Below, piece by piece: positions 8,618 through 16,950 of a stretch of DNA of 64,000 nt. Below the pieces are notes generated by a model. It saw only the letters and a list, made by a program, of their open reading frames with translations, did no database searches and was not told the DNA's origin. Made by a program: the position numbers and the translations under genes. The first letter of the stretch is position 1, and each line of letters begins with the position of its first letter. This stretch comes from Elusimicrobiota bacterium (GTDB lineage: Bacteria > Elusimicrobiota > Elusimicrobia > UBA1565 > UBA9628). The stretch is taken from contig JAPLKL010000064.1 in assembly GCA_026388095.1 (NCBI GenBank), positions 42,271 to 106,270 on the forward strand. Direction: 5' to 3'.

Positions 8618-9600
8618 CGGGAGGCCCTGCGGCGCACGGCCTCGGTCAGGCGGGGCACGAGCTCGAAGAGGTCGCCCACGATGCCCGCGTCCGCGCAGCG
8701 GAAGATCGGGGCCTGCGGGTCCGTGTTGATGGCCGCGATGAAGCGGGAGTCCCGTATCCCCGCGCGATGCTGCATGGCGCCGGAGATGCCGCAGGCGAGG
8801 TAGAGCTTGGGGCAGACCACCGTGCCGGTCTGGCCCACCTGGCGCTCGGGAGGCATCCAGCCCGCGTCCACCGCGGCCCGGGACGCGCCGACCGTGCCGC
8901 CCAAAGCCTCGGCCAGCTCGCGCAGCATGGCGAAGGGCCGGCTGCCGCCCAGCCCGCGGCCTCCGGACACCACGACCGAGGCTTCGGCCAGGGGCGGCTC
9001 TCCTTTCCGGGCCTCGATGACCTGCGCCAGTCGGCAGCACAGGGCGCCGAGGGGCTGGAGCTTGCGCACCTCGCACTCGGCGGGGCGGCCGCCGGCGCGG
9101 ACAGCGATGGGGAAGAGGTGCGGCCGCAAGGTCAGCACCCAGGGCCGGCGCGGCCCGAGCTCCACTTCCTCGCACAGCCGTCCGCCGTAGACCGAGCGCG
9201 TGACGCGCAGCATCCCGGATTCAGCCAGCTGCCAGCCCGTTATGGAGCTGGCCATGTCCGCGCCCAGCCGGGCGGCCAGGCGCGCGGCGCGCTCCTGGCC
9301 CCAGGGCGTGGCGGCCGCCAGGACGGCCAGGGGCTTTTCCTCGCGCGCCGCGGGCTCGAGCGCGTCGGCGAACGCGAAGGCCCCGGAGCGGGCCAGCCCG
9401 GCGCTTGAGCAGACCAAAAGCCGGCTGGCGCCGCAGCGCCCGAGCAAAGCGGCGGCGGAGACGGCTTCTTCCTCCAGAGCCACGGCCCAGGCCTGTGCGC
9501 CCAGGCGGCCGGCCAAGGCCGCGGCCTGCCCGACCGCCTCCAGAGAGGCCGGGCTCGGCCGGCCTGCGCTCAACTCCAGGACCGCCCAGACCGAGCTCAT
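8614..9600 (-). CDS. fixB: FixB, electron transfer flavoprotein alpha subunit
   Basis: This 328-residue protein is of normal ETF-alpha length. The C-terminal FAD-binding domain is clear: GGRGLGGSRPF, then DAGWMPPERQVGQTG, then YLACGISGAMQHRAGI, then AINTDPQAPIFRCADAGIVGD. It pairs with FixA to hold the bifurcating and electron-transfer flavins. ATG 9600 overlaps the FixA stop (ATGA), and its own stop overlaps the FixC start the same way, so stoichiometric translation is expected. It should be cytoplasmic. Confidence 0.93.
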   Translation of the reverse strand: MSSVWAVLELSAGRPSPASLEAVGQAAALAGRLGAQAWAVALEEEAVSAAALLGRCGASRLLVCSSAGLARSGAFAFADALEPAAREEKPLAVLAAATPWGQERAARLAARLGADMASSITGWQLAESGMLRVTRSVYGGRLCEEVELGPRRPWVLTLRPHLFPIAVRAGGRPAECEVRKLQPLGALCCRLAQVIEARKGEPPLAEASVVVSGGRGLGGSRPFAMLRELAEALGGTVGASRAAVDAGWMPPERQVGQTGTVVCPKLYLACGISGAMQHRAGIRDSRFIAAINTDPQAPIFRCADAGIVGDLFELVPRLTEAVRRRASR

Positions 9601-10343
9601 GCCTCGTCCCAGGACACGGCCTTGAAGATCTCTCCGAGCAAGGACTCGGCGGCGCCGGGCCCGGCCGGTATCATCTTCCGCGCGCGCTCCTCGCTCGGCG
9701 GCCAAAGGCGCAGCCGCCGCGGCCTTGCCGCGCCGGCCGGCGCGGCCGCCGCGGCCCGGGCCACGGGCTTGGACTTGACGGCGAAGATGTCGGCCATGGA
9801 GGGATAGCGCGGCAGCTCCGGCCCGCGCACGAAAGAGACCAGGCAGGGCAAAGAGCAGGTCACTACATGCGTGCCGCCGCTGCGCCGGCAGCGCAGGCGC
9901 AGGCCGCGGCGTCCGGGCTCCCACTGCGCGGTTTCCACGCCGCAGACCTGCGGCCAGCCCAGAGCCTCGGCCACGAAGGCGCCGACCTGCGCCGCCTCGT
10001 CATCGACCGCGCGCTCGCCGCAGCAGACCAGGTCCGCGGACAGCGACCGGACCAGCGCGGCCAGAGCGGGGGCGGCCGGCAAGCCGCAGATGACGGCCCG
10101 GTCCGCGCCCATGGCCAGGCCGTGGAACACGGTCTCGTCTGCGGGCTCGTCGCTGGCGGTCAGGAGGATCACCTCCCCCTTTCCGGCCGCCTCGCGCAGG
10201 CGCAGGGCGGCCTCCAGAGCGAACTCGTCGTAGGGGTTGGCCACCGGCAGGTAGCCCGAGCCGCGGGGCTCCAGGCCTCCCGGGGAGACCTGGAGCCGCA
10301 CCGAGGTGTCGGGGACCTGCTTTAGGAGGACACAGGCGCGCAT
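9597..10343 (-). CDS. fixA: FixA, electron transfer flavoprotein beta subunit
   Basis: This 248-residue protein begins MRACVLLKQVPDTSV, typical of FixA/EtfB, and contains the AMP/FAD-contact region around ADLVCCGERAVDDEAAQVG. In bifurcating FixAB the beta subunit receives NADH electrons. The C-terminal segment is Ala- and Arg-rich and slightly longer than in simple EtfB. Its start lies 22 bases inside the end of the acyl-CoA dehydrogenase gene, so the two are coupled, which suggests that the dehydrogenase and the Fix complex share electrons. Confidence 0.92.
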   Translation of the reverse strand: MRACVLLKQVPDTSVRLQVSPGGLEPRGSGYLPVANPYDEFALEAALRLREAAGKGEVILLTASDEPADETVFHGLAMGADRAVICGLPAAPALAALVRSLSADLVCCGERAVDDEAAQVGAFVAEALGWPQVCGVETAQWEPGRRGLRLRCRRSGGTHVVTCSLPCLVSFVRGPELPRYPSMADIFAVKSKPVARAAAAAPAGAARPRRLRLWPPSEERARKMIPAGPGAAESLLGEIFKAVSWDEA

Positions 10344-11692
10344 TCCCGGCCCTTGGCCTTGCGGGGCGCCCCGGCGACGTCATGGCCGGCGTCGCTGTCG
10401 AACCCGTGCATGGCCTTGACGAACTCCTGGCGCAGGTTCTGCGCCAGGGCCATGGGCTGGTAGCTCGCGTGAGCCATGATCCCGTGCAGGCGCCGGCGCT
10501 GCATGCCCATGTTTCCGGCGTCGTAGATGGGGAAGCACAGGGCGTCGCGCATGTGCTTCTCCAGCGGGTAATCCTTGATGTAGCTGTTGATCCCCATCAG
10601 GCGCATGGCGTCGCTGATGACCTCGATGGAGAGCTCCCCGCAGTAGATCTTGGAGAGGGCGCCGGCCTCCATGCCGTCGCAGTCGTACTGGTCCAGATAG
10701 TGGGCCGCGCGCCAGGAGAGGTAGCGGGCCGCCTCGATGCGCATCTTCATGTTGGCGAGGAGATAGCCCACGTTCTGGTGCTGGAGGATGGGGTGCCGGC
10801 CGCCCGCCGTGTAGCTGCGGGCCCAGTCCAGGGCCGTGTCGAAGGCCGCGCGCATGACGCCCACGGCCGCGATGCCGGCCACCGGGCCGGACCAGGTGAA
10901 GGCCTTGGTGATGGCCAGGTCCCCGTTGCCCTTGGTCCCCTCGATGAGGTTCTCGGCCGGCACGCGGCAGTTCTCGAAGATGATGCGGGGCTGCACGGTG
11001 AGGCGGTGCCCCAGCTTGTCCAGGATGCTCTCCACGCGGAAGCCCTTGCTCCCCCGGGGGACGATGAAGCAGGACAGCCCCTCCTTGCCGCCCTTGGAGC
11101 GGTCGGTCCTGGCCACCACGATGTTGATGTCCGCGCCCTTCTGGTCCCAGCCCGTGGCGTTCGAGTTCCACATCTTGCGGCCGTTGAGCACGTACTCGTC
11201 CCGGGCCTTGTCGTAGTCCGCGGTGACCTGGATGCCGCAGGGGTGCGCGCCCGGATGGTCGAAGCCGGCCGTGCCTTCCGGCTCGCTGACCACCCAGCCC
11301 ACGATGAAATCCTTCTGCGGGTCCGAGGTCGCCATGGTCAGCCACTTCTTCTTCTGCTTCTCGCTGCCCCACCAGATGAGCGGCATGAGGCCCAGGCCGT
11401 TGACCAGCAAGGTGCAGCCGAAGCCCGGGTCCACGGCGCAGATCTCCTCGCTGGCGATCTGGCTGTCCAGGTTGCTGGCTCCGGCGCCGCCGTATTCCTT
11501 GGGGACGAAGGAGAAGGCCAGCCCCAGCTCGTAAGCCTTCTCATAGGCCTTCTTGGTCATGAGGAATCCCTTCCAGGGGTCGGTGCAGGCATCGGCCTCT
11601 TGGACGATGGGCTTGAGCACCTTCTGGGCGAAATTGCGCACCGTCTTCTGCAGTTCCTTCTGTTCCTTGGTGAGCGTGAAATCGATAGCCAT
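10322..11692 (-). CDS. Acyl-CoA dehydrogenase-type flavoprotein, first gene of the fix block
   Basis: This 456-residue protein has the N-terminal helical, central beta and C-terminal helical layout of acyl-CoA dehydrogenases. Visible landmarks are KEYGGAGASNLDSQIASEE, a VSEPEGTAGFDHPGA segment, the NGRKMWNSNA strand and the C-terminal LMGINSYIKDYPLEKHMRDA. Where medium-chain enzymes carry the catalytic glutamate in IYEGT, this protein reads IYDAGNMG, so the base may be Asp or lie elsewhere. Substrate is unknown. A strong GGAGGAGA ribosome site precedes ATG 11692. FixA overlaps its end by 22 bases, so it probably exchanges electrons with the FixAB flavoprotein. Confidence 0.9.
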   Translation of the reverse strand: MAIDFTLTKEQKELQKTVRNFAQKVLKPIVQEADACTDPWKGFLMTKKAYEKAYELGLAFSFVPKEYGGAGASNLDSQIASEEICAVDPGFGCTLLVNGLGLMPLIWWGSEKQKKKWLTMATSDPQKDFIVGWVVSEPEGTAGFDHPGAHPCGIQVTADYDKARDEYVLNGRKMWNSNATGWDQKGADINIVVARTDRSKGGKEGLSCFIVPRGSKGFRVESILDKLGHRLTVQPRIIFENCRVPAENLIEGTKGNGDLAITKAFTWSGPVAGIAAVGVMRAAFDTALDWARSYTAGGRHPILQHQNVGYLLANMKMRIEAARYLSWRAAHYLDQYDCDGMEAGALSKIYCGELSIEVISDAMRLMGINSYIKDYPLEKHMRDALCFPIYDAGNMGMQRRRLHGIMAHASYQPMALAQNLRQEFVKAMHGFDSDAGHDVAGAPRKAKGRECAPVSS

Positions 11693-11787
11693 GTTATCTC
11701 CTCCCGGGGACGGGCACGAAGATTGTACCGGTCTGGCCTCGGACGGGGAATGGCGCCGGTCAAGACCGGCCTTGACAAATGTCATGA

Positions 11788-12086
11788 GGCGGCCCAGCAG
11801 GCTGCTGATAAACCCTCCAGCGGAAAGGACTGTGTCCGGACACAGTCCTTTCGGTAGCGGGCACCAGTCCGTCCCCGAACTGGCGAGCCGAAGGCTCGCC
11901 AGTCGCGCCGAAGGCGCCATCCTTCGTGCGACTTATCGAATGGGTTCTGCCGCCCCGCTTCCGTGCGCTTTTGCCGCACGGCACCTGCCCGCCTTCCTTA
12001 CGGGCAGGAGCGCGGGGCGGTTGCGCCCGGCAGACGGCCGCCGGGCGCTCGCAGAACGGACTTTATCAGCAGCCTGCTAGGCCGCC
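11788..12086 (-). mobile_element. MITE-like element, hairpin repeat copy B with terminal inverted repeats
   Basis: A 25-bp terminal inverted repeat is present at 11788-11812 and 12062-12086 with 24 of 25 positions matching; its core is TAGCAGGCTGCTGATAAA. No transposase is encoded between the ends. Inside are perfect hairpins: GGACTGTGTCCGGACACAGTCC at about 11827-11848, TGGCGAGCCGAAGGCTCGCCA at 11880-11900, and GCGCCGAAGGCGC. Most of the interior matches copy A at 2.5 kb in the opposite orientation. The right end overlaps the crp/fnr-like gene and supplies its stop codon at 12077. The element separates the acyl-CoA dehydrogenase/fix block from the radical SAM/nitrogenase-like operon. Confidence 0.7.
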
Positions 12087-12745
12087 AAGGACTCCAGCTT
12101 CCTGCGGTCCAGGACCCGCAGGCGCTGGCCCCTGAGCTCGATGACGCGGCCCTCGCGCAGAGCGCGGAACTGGCGCGACACGGTCTCGATGCTGGTGCCG
12201 ATGAGGCTGCCGATCTCCACGCGGGAGAGGGGCAGGACGCCTTCGCCGGCCGGCGCGGGCAGCAGGCGCAGCAGGAAGGCGGCCAGCCGGCCGGCCGCGC
12301 TCTTGGTCCCGGAGTCCAGCAGGGCGTTGCGGGAAGCCGCCAAAGCGCTGGACAGGATCTGGATGACCTCGAAGGAGAGGGCGCGGTTGCCCTCGAGCAT
12401 CTCCTTGAAGCGCGCGGCCTCCAGGAAGCAGAGCTCCGCGTCGGCCACCACCTCGACCGTCTCGTCGTATTCCCCCGAGGCCAGGCTCTCCAGAGCGAAC
12501 ACGGAGCCGGGGCCGTAGAGCGTGATGAGCTGGGTCCTGCCGTTGGGCCCGGCCTTGTAGGACTTCAGCAGTCCGGACTTGATCGCGAAGATGCGCGTGG
12601 CGGGATTGCCCTGCTGGTAGATGACCTGCCGCTTCTTGTACCTGCCGTAGGCCATCAGGCAGACGGCCAGCTTCTTCGTCTCCGGACGCAGGGCCGCGAA
12701 GAAGCTCGCTTTGAGCACCGGGCACCCGACGCAATAGTCCTTCAT
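12077..12745 (-). CDS. Crp/Fnr-family transcription regulator
   Basis: This 222-residue protein has an N-terminal cyclic-nucleotide-binding beta-roll (YGPGSVFALESLASG) and a C-terminal winged helix (IGSLIGTSIETVSRQFRALR) with the usual T-x-E-T-V-S-R recognition helix. Cysteines at C5, C8 and C29, plus one near residue 106, resemble the Fe-S ligands of FNR, so an oxygen or redox signal is likely rather than cAMP. It is the last gene of the radical SAM/NifHDK-like operon, coupled by ATGA to the preceding gene, and may control that operon and the fix block. The stop codon falls inside the inverted repeat of the MITE-like element, so the C-terminus may have been changed by the insertion. Confidence 0.88.
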   Translation of the reverse strand: MKDYCVGCPVLKASFFAALRPETKKLAVCLMAYGRYKKRQVIYQQGNPATRIFAIKSGLLKSYKAGPNGRTQLITLYGPGSVFALESLASGEYDETVEVVADAELCFLEAARFKEMLEGNRALSFEVIQILSSALAASRNALLDSGTKSAAGRLAAFLLRLLPAPAGEGVLPLSRVEIGSLIGTSIETVSRQFRALREGRVIELRGQRLRVLDRRKLESLAA

Positions 12746-14103
12746 CCGCCCTCCGCCGGGCCGGCCGCGGCCCGGGTGTCGTTGATCTGCTCGCCGTCGA
12801 GCGCCAGGGACTTGGCCCGATACGGCCAGCGCGCGCGGCCCAAGCGGCGCAGCCACTGCCGGCAGTCCTCGATGGCGCCCTTGGGGAAGGAGTCGCTCTC
12901 GTACACGCGCCCCACGTCGCGGAAGTCCGCCTTGAGCCCGAACTTCTTGCGCTCGATGAAGAAGCTCGACCAGGCGTCGAGCCGGAAGGTCTGCACCGTG
13001 ATGTTGACCGGCAGGCTGAGGACGAAGGCGATGGTGCGCCGGAAGCCCTCGGGGGTGTCTCCGGGCAGGCCCAGGATCAGCTCGACCTCCGGGGTGGCGA
13101 AGGTGGAGATGAACTCCATGGTCCGGGCCACGGTCTCCGGGTCGTCCGGCCGGCGGCCCAGGCGGATGGCCTGCGGGGTGATGCTCTGCAGCCCCACCGT
13201 CATCACGCTCCACTTGAGCCGGGCCAGCAGCTCCAGCTGGTCCCGGCCGAGGAAGCGCCTGCCGATGGGGCCCACGGCCCCCACCACGGAGACGTCATCG
13301 AGCCGCAGCTCGCGGAAGGTGTCCACCACCGTGGCCATCAGCTCGATGTCGAGGCTCACGCTGGCGGTGTAGAGCCCCAGGACCTTCACCCCTTTCTCCG
13401 CGGCCGCGCGGATGCCCTCGCGCACGCTCTGCTTGCTCAAGCGGCGCATGCGCGGCCGGCGGTAGCAGCACAGGAAGCAGAAGGCGCAGCGGTACAGGCA
13501 GCCCCGCGAGAGGTCCACCCAGCCCGCCTGGGACTGGCGGTGCTGCTTGGGGATGTGGTCGATGGTGACCGGCGGCAGGCTCCCGACATCCTCGACCAGG
13601 ACGAAATCGGACCGCCCCCGCCACCTGCGCGAGCGCGGGTCCCAGGGCACCACTCCCGGCAGGCCGGCGAGGCTAGCCCCACCCGAGGCCAGGCGGTCCA
13701 GCAGCGCGGGCACGATCGCCTCGATCTCGCCGCAGAGCAGGGCGAAGTTCGGGTGGCGCAAGCCCTTGGCGGCCGCGAAGGCGGCGGTGACATAGGGCGG
13801 ATGAGCCACCCAGCCGCACAGGAAGAGGGGCAGCTCCGGGAGCTCCTCGGTCAGAGCGTCGATGAGGTCCACGGTCTCCACGATCTGGGCCCGGTTGGAA
13901 TGCAGGAGCACCAGGTCGGGCGCGGCCTGGCGCAGGGCGCGGACGTTGGCCTGCTGGTCGTCGTGGTCGAGCTGGACCCAGGCCACCTCCCAGCCCTCGA
14001 CCAGCAAGGGGATGCGGTGCAGGCCGAGCTCGAATTGCGCCGCCTCGCCGCAGAACTTGCGCGGGAAGAAGCCGATGGCCAAGGTCCTGGCCTTGGTCCT
14101 CAT
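12742..14103 (-). CDS. Radical SAM protein with cobalamin-binding-like N-terminus (1)
   Basis: This 453-residue protein has an N-terminal Rossmann-like domain (about 1-150) as in B12-binding radical SAM proteins, but without the DxHxxG motif for base-off cobalamin. The radical SAM core follows, with cluster cysteines at C202, C206 and C209 (CLYRCAFC) and an extra CC nearby. A later ILGLPGDTPEGF segment is typical of this family. It is a close paralogue of the next upstream gene. Both begin with a similar 'LAxxFFPxxFxGEAAQxELGLHR' layout, so the pair arose by duplication. ATG 14103 overlaps the stop of that gene; its own stop overlaps the crp/fnr start. Substrate is unknown. Confidence 0.85.
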   Translation of the reverse strand: MRTKARTLAIGFFPRKFCGEAAQFELGLHRIPLLVEGWEVAWVQLDHDDQQANVRALRQAAPDLVLLHSNRAQIVETVDLIDALTEELPELPLFLCGWVAHPPYVTAAFAAAKGLRHPNFALLCGEIEAIVPALLDRLASGGASLAGLPGVVPWDPRSRRWRGRSDFVLVEDVGSLPPVTIDHIPKQHRQSQAGWVDLSRGCLYRCAFCFLCCYRRPRMRRLSKQSVREGIRAAAEKGVKVLGLYTASVSLDIELMATVVDTFRELRLDDVSVVGAVGPIGRRFLGRDQLELLARLKWSVMTVGLQSITPQAIRLGRRPDDPETVARTMEFISTFATPEVELILGLPGDTPEGFRRTIAFVLSLPVNITVQTFRLDAWSSFFIERKKFGLKADFRDVGRVYESDSFPKGAIEDCRQWLRRLGRARWPYRAKSLALDGEQINDTRAAAGPAEGG

Positions 14104-15452
14104 GCGCGCGGCCCCCCCGCCGGGCGCGCGTTGAGATGCTCGCCGTCGAGCGCCAAGGTCCGGGCGCGATGGGTCCAGGGCGCCCGGCCCAGCCGGCGCA
14201 GCCAGTCCCGGCAGTCCTCCAGCGCCGCGGCCGGGAAAGTCGGGCTGCTCCGGATGACGCCGGCGCGGGCGAAGTCGGCCTTGAGCCCGAGCTTCCCCCG
14301 GTCCGCGAGGAAGTCCGACCACGGGTCGAGCCGGAGCGACTGCACGGTGACCTTAACGGGCAGGCCGAGCACGAAGCGCACCGTCTTCCGGAAGCCCTCG
14401 GGCGTGTCGCCGGGCAGGCCCAGGACGATCTCCACCTCGGGCGTGGCGAAGCTTGCGATGCTCTCCATGGTGCGGGCGAAGTCTTCGGGGTCCTCTTTGC
14501 GCCTGAGCAGGCGCTGGGCCTCGGGCGTGAGCGTCTGCAGGCCGATGGTCATGAGGTCCCAGTTCAAGGACGCCAGCAGCTCGAGCGCCTCGCCCCGGGC
14601 GTGACGGGCGTGCACCGGGCCCGCGACCTTGAGCTGGCCGAGCCCCAGCTCCCGCAGGGCGCCCGTCACCGAGCGCAGCAGCTCGACGTCGAAGCTGTTG
14701 CTCGTCGCGAGCAGGCCCAGCACCTCCACGCCCCGCGCGACCGCGGCGCGCGCCGCCGCGCGGATGCGCTCCGGGCCGAAGCGGCGCAGCCGCGGGCGGG
14801 GGAAGGCGCAGCAGAGGCAGAAGGCGCAGCGGTATTTGCAGCCGCGGGCCAGCTCCAGCCAGCCGGCCTTGCTGTCCTTCCAGGCCTTGGGGATGTGCGC
14901 CAGCGCGGCGTCGGGCAGCGCGTCGAGGTCCTCGACGACCGCGTACTCCTGGGAGCCGCGCCACGCGCGCCGGCGCTGGTCCCAGACCACGATGCCGGCC
15001 ACGCCGGCCAGGGCGTCCATGCCTCCGCCATCCGCGAGCTTCTCCAGCGCCCGCGGCATCACCGCCTCCACCTCGCCGCAGAGCAAAGCGAAGCTCGGGC
15101 TGGTCAGCCCGCCGGTGGCCGCGGCCACGGCGTCCACGTAAGGGGGATGCGCCGGCCAGCCGCACATGATCAGCGGCAGTCCGGGCCGGAGCCGGCCCAA
15201 GGCGTTGGCGAAGGCCAGGGCGTCGGCCGCCTGGGTGCGGTGGACGTGCAGCAGGACGGCCGCGGGCGCGCCTTCGGCCGCCGCGCGCGCGCTGTCCTCG
15301 GGAGCCGCGGGCGCGAGCTGGACCCAGAGCGGGCGCCATTGCGTCCCGATCATGCGCGGCAGGCGGTGCAGGCCGAGCTCGTACTGGGCCGCCTCCCCGC
15401 TGAAGGGCGTGGGGAAGAACGCCAGCGCGAGCGTCCGGCTCTTCCTAGGCAT
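14100..15452 (-). CDS. Radical SAM protein with cobalamin-binding-like N-terminus (2)
   Basis: This 450-residue paralogue of the gene at 12742-14103 has the same layout: a Rossmann-like N-terminus containing LLHVHRTQAAD and MCGWPAHPPYVDAV, then a radical SAM core with C205, C209 and C212 (CKYRCAFC) followed by LCC. ILGLPGDTPEGF-like VLGLPGDTPEGFRKT is conserved. It overlaps the gene upstream by eight bases and the one downstream by four, so all three radical SAM genes here are translated together. Such tandem paralogues often act on successive positions of one substrate; that is inference. Confidence 0.85.
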   Translation of the reverse strand: MPRKSRTLALAFFPTPFSGEAAQYELGLHRLPRMIGTQWRPLWVQLAPAAPEDSARAAAEGAPAAVLLHVHRTQAADALAFANALGRLRPGLPLIMCGWPAHPPYVDAVAAATGGLTSPSFALLCGEVEAVMPRALEKLADGGGMDALAGVAGIVVWDQRRRAWRGSQEYAVVEDLDALPDAALAHIPKAWKDSKAGWLELARGCKYRCAFCLCCAFPRPRLRRFGPERIRAAARAAVARGVEVLGLLATSNSFDVELLRSVTGALRELGLGQLKVAGPVHARHARGEALELLASLNWDLMTIGLQTLTPEAQRLLRRKEDPEDFARTMESIASFATPEVEIVLGLPGDTPEGFRKTVRFVLGLPVKVTVQSLRLDPWSDFLADRGKLGLKADFARAGVIRSSPTFPAAALEDCRDWLRRLGRAPWTHRARTLALDGEHLNARPAGGPRA

Positions 15453-16950
15453 GCGCCCTCCGCGGCGGCAGCGCCGTCTGGCCCAGGTAGAGGTAGTCCT
15501 TGTCGTGACGTTTGAGGCTGGCGCCCATCTCCGCGATGCGCCGGCGCACCGTGGGCCGGGGTATCCCGTAGCGGAAGCCCACCGGGAACTCGCCGCAGGC
15601 GCGCGCCAGGCCGCGCAGGGGGGCGGGCAGCGCGCCGCAGTCGAAGTCCTTGAGGGTGATGCCGTAGTCCCGGGCGCGCAGGTGCGTCTCGGAGCCCAGC
15701 GACAGGTAGAACGGGTTGGGCGAGAACTGCACGAGCTTGGTGCGGGCGAAGATGTCCTCGGCCCAGTCCATGGTGCGCCGGTGGTCCGCCTCGGTCTCGC
15801 CGGGGAAGCCCGCCAGCAGGTCGTAGCACATGGAGATGCCGAGCCGGTCGCCGTTGATGATGGCCTGGCGCACCGCCGCGGCGGCCGGGCGCCGGCGCAT
15901 CAGGCGCAGGACGCGGTCCGAGAAGCTCTGCACCCCGAGCTTGAGCAGGACGCAGCCGGACCGGGCCATGGCCTCGAGCCGCTCCGGGGTGAGCCCGTCG
16001 GGCCCGCAGAAGCTCTCCCAGGCGAAGCGGCCGCCGCGCTCCCGGAGCCTGGCCGTGAAGCGGTCCACCCAGGCCGGCGAGGCGTTGATGGTGTCGTCGT
16101 GGAAATGGAAGTTGCCGTGGCCGCGGCGCGCGGCCGCGGCTTCCATCTCCGCGGCCACGCCCTCGACGGCGCGCTGGCGGAAGCGCCCCTTGCCGGGCTC
16201 GGAGCAGAAGCCGCAGGGGCGCGGGCAGCCGCGGCTGGCCAGGATCGGCACGAAGTCGTTGGTGTTCATGCCCCGCCAGGACGGCCGCGGCAGCGAGTCC
16301 AGAGCCGGCAACGGTCCCGGAGGGGTCTGCGCCACCTCGCCCCGGGCGTCGAGGCGCGAGACGCCGGGCAGAGCGGGCTCTTGGCCCAGGGCCAGGCGCT
16401 CCACCAAAGCCGCGACCACGCCCTCGCCGTCGCCCTGCACCACCGCGTCGAAGCTCCCGGAGCGGAGCAGCAGGTGCCGCAGCGGCCGGAAGTCGAGGTT
16501 CGGCCCGCCCGCCGCGGTGCGCTTGCCCGAGGCCCGCAGACGGTAGGCGAGGGCCGCGGCGAAGTACTGCGTCATCATGTTGACGGAGAAGAGGAAGACC
16601 TCCCCCGACTCGCGCACGCTGGGCAGGTACTCCTCGACCTTGCGCACGATGGCCGCGGCGACCGGGCAGAGCCGGCCGAAGAGCTCCGGCCGCACCACCT
16701 GGAGCAGCAGGCCGGGGTCGACCCCGTCGCCCACGCCGCCGCCGATGCGGCGCGACAGCCCCAGGACGTAGTCGTCGTAGAAATCGGTCTCGGCGCGGTG
16801 CTCCGCGAAACTGATGTCGTGGAACGCGGTCTCAAAGCCCTCCCGCTCCAGGACCGCCTGGAGGTAGGCCAGGCCGATGTTCAGGAACTCGGTCTCGCCG
16901 TGGGGCGGGCAGTGCACCAGCACCACGCGGGCGCGGCGCGCGCCCTTCAT
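15445..16950 (-). CDS. B12-binding-type radical SAM protein (3)
   Basis: This 501-residue protein starts with RVVLVHCPPHGETEFLNIGL, the usual beginning of the cobalamin-binding domain in BchE/HpnP-like radical SAM proteins. The second half is a radical SAM core with C242, C246 and C249 (CPRPCGFC) and LLAGFPGETEADHR. The DxHxxG motif is not seen. A gene of this type could methylate, cyclise or rearrange a hydrocarbon or tetrapyrrole-like substrate. It follows the NifD/K-like gene with an ATGA overlap, which ties radical SAM chemistry to the nitrogenase-like enzyme in one transcript. Confidence 0.85.
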   Translation of the reverse strand: MKGARRARVVLVHCPPHGETEFLNIGLAYLQAVLEREGFETAFHDISFAEHRAETDFYDDYVLGLSRRIGGGVGDGVDPGLLLQVVRPELFGRLCPVAAAIVRKVEEYLPSVRESGEVFLFSVNMMTQYFAAALAYRLRASGKRTAAGGPNLDFRPLRHLLLRSGSFDAVVQGDGEGVVAALVERLALGQEPALPGVSRLDARGEVAQTPPGPLPALDSLPRPSWRGMNTNDFVPILASRGCPRPCGFCSEPGKGRFRQRAVEGVAAEMEAAAARRGHGNFHFHDDTINASPAWVDRFTARLRERGGRFAWESFCGPDGLTPERLEAMARSGCVLLKLGVQSFSDRVLRLMRRRPAAAAVRQAIINGDRLGISMCYDLLAGFPGETEADHRRTMDWAEDIFARTKLVQFSPNPFYLSLGSETHLRARDYGITLKDFDCGALPAPLRGLARACGEFPVGFRYGIPRPTVRRRIAEMGASLKRHDKDYLYLGQTALPPRRAHA

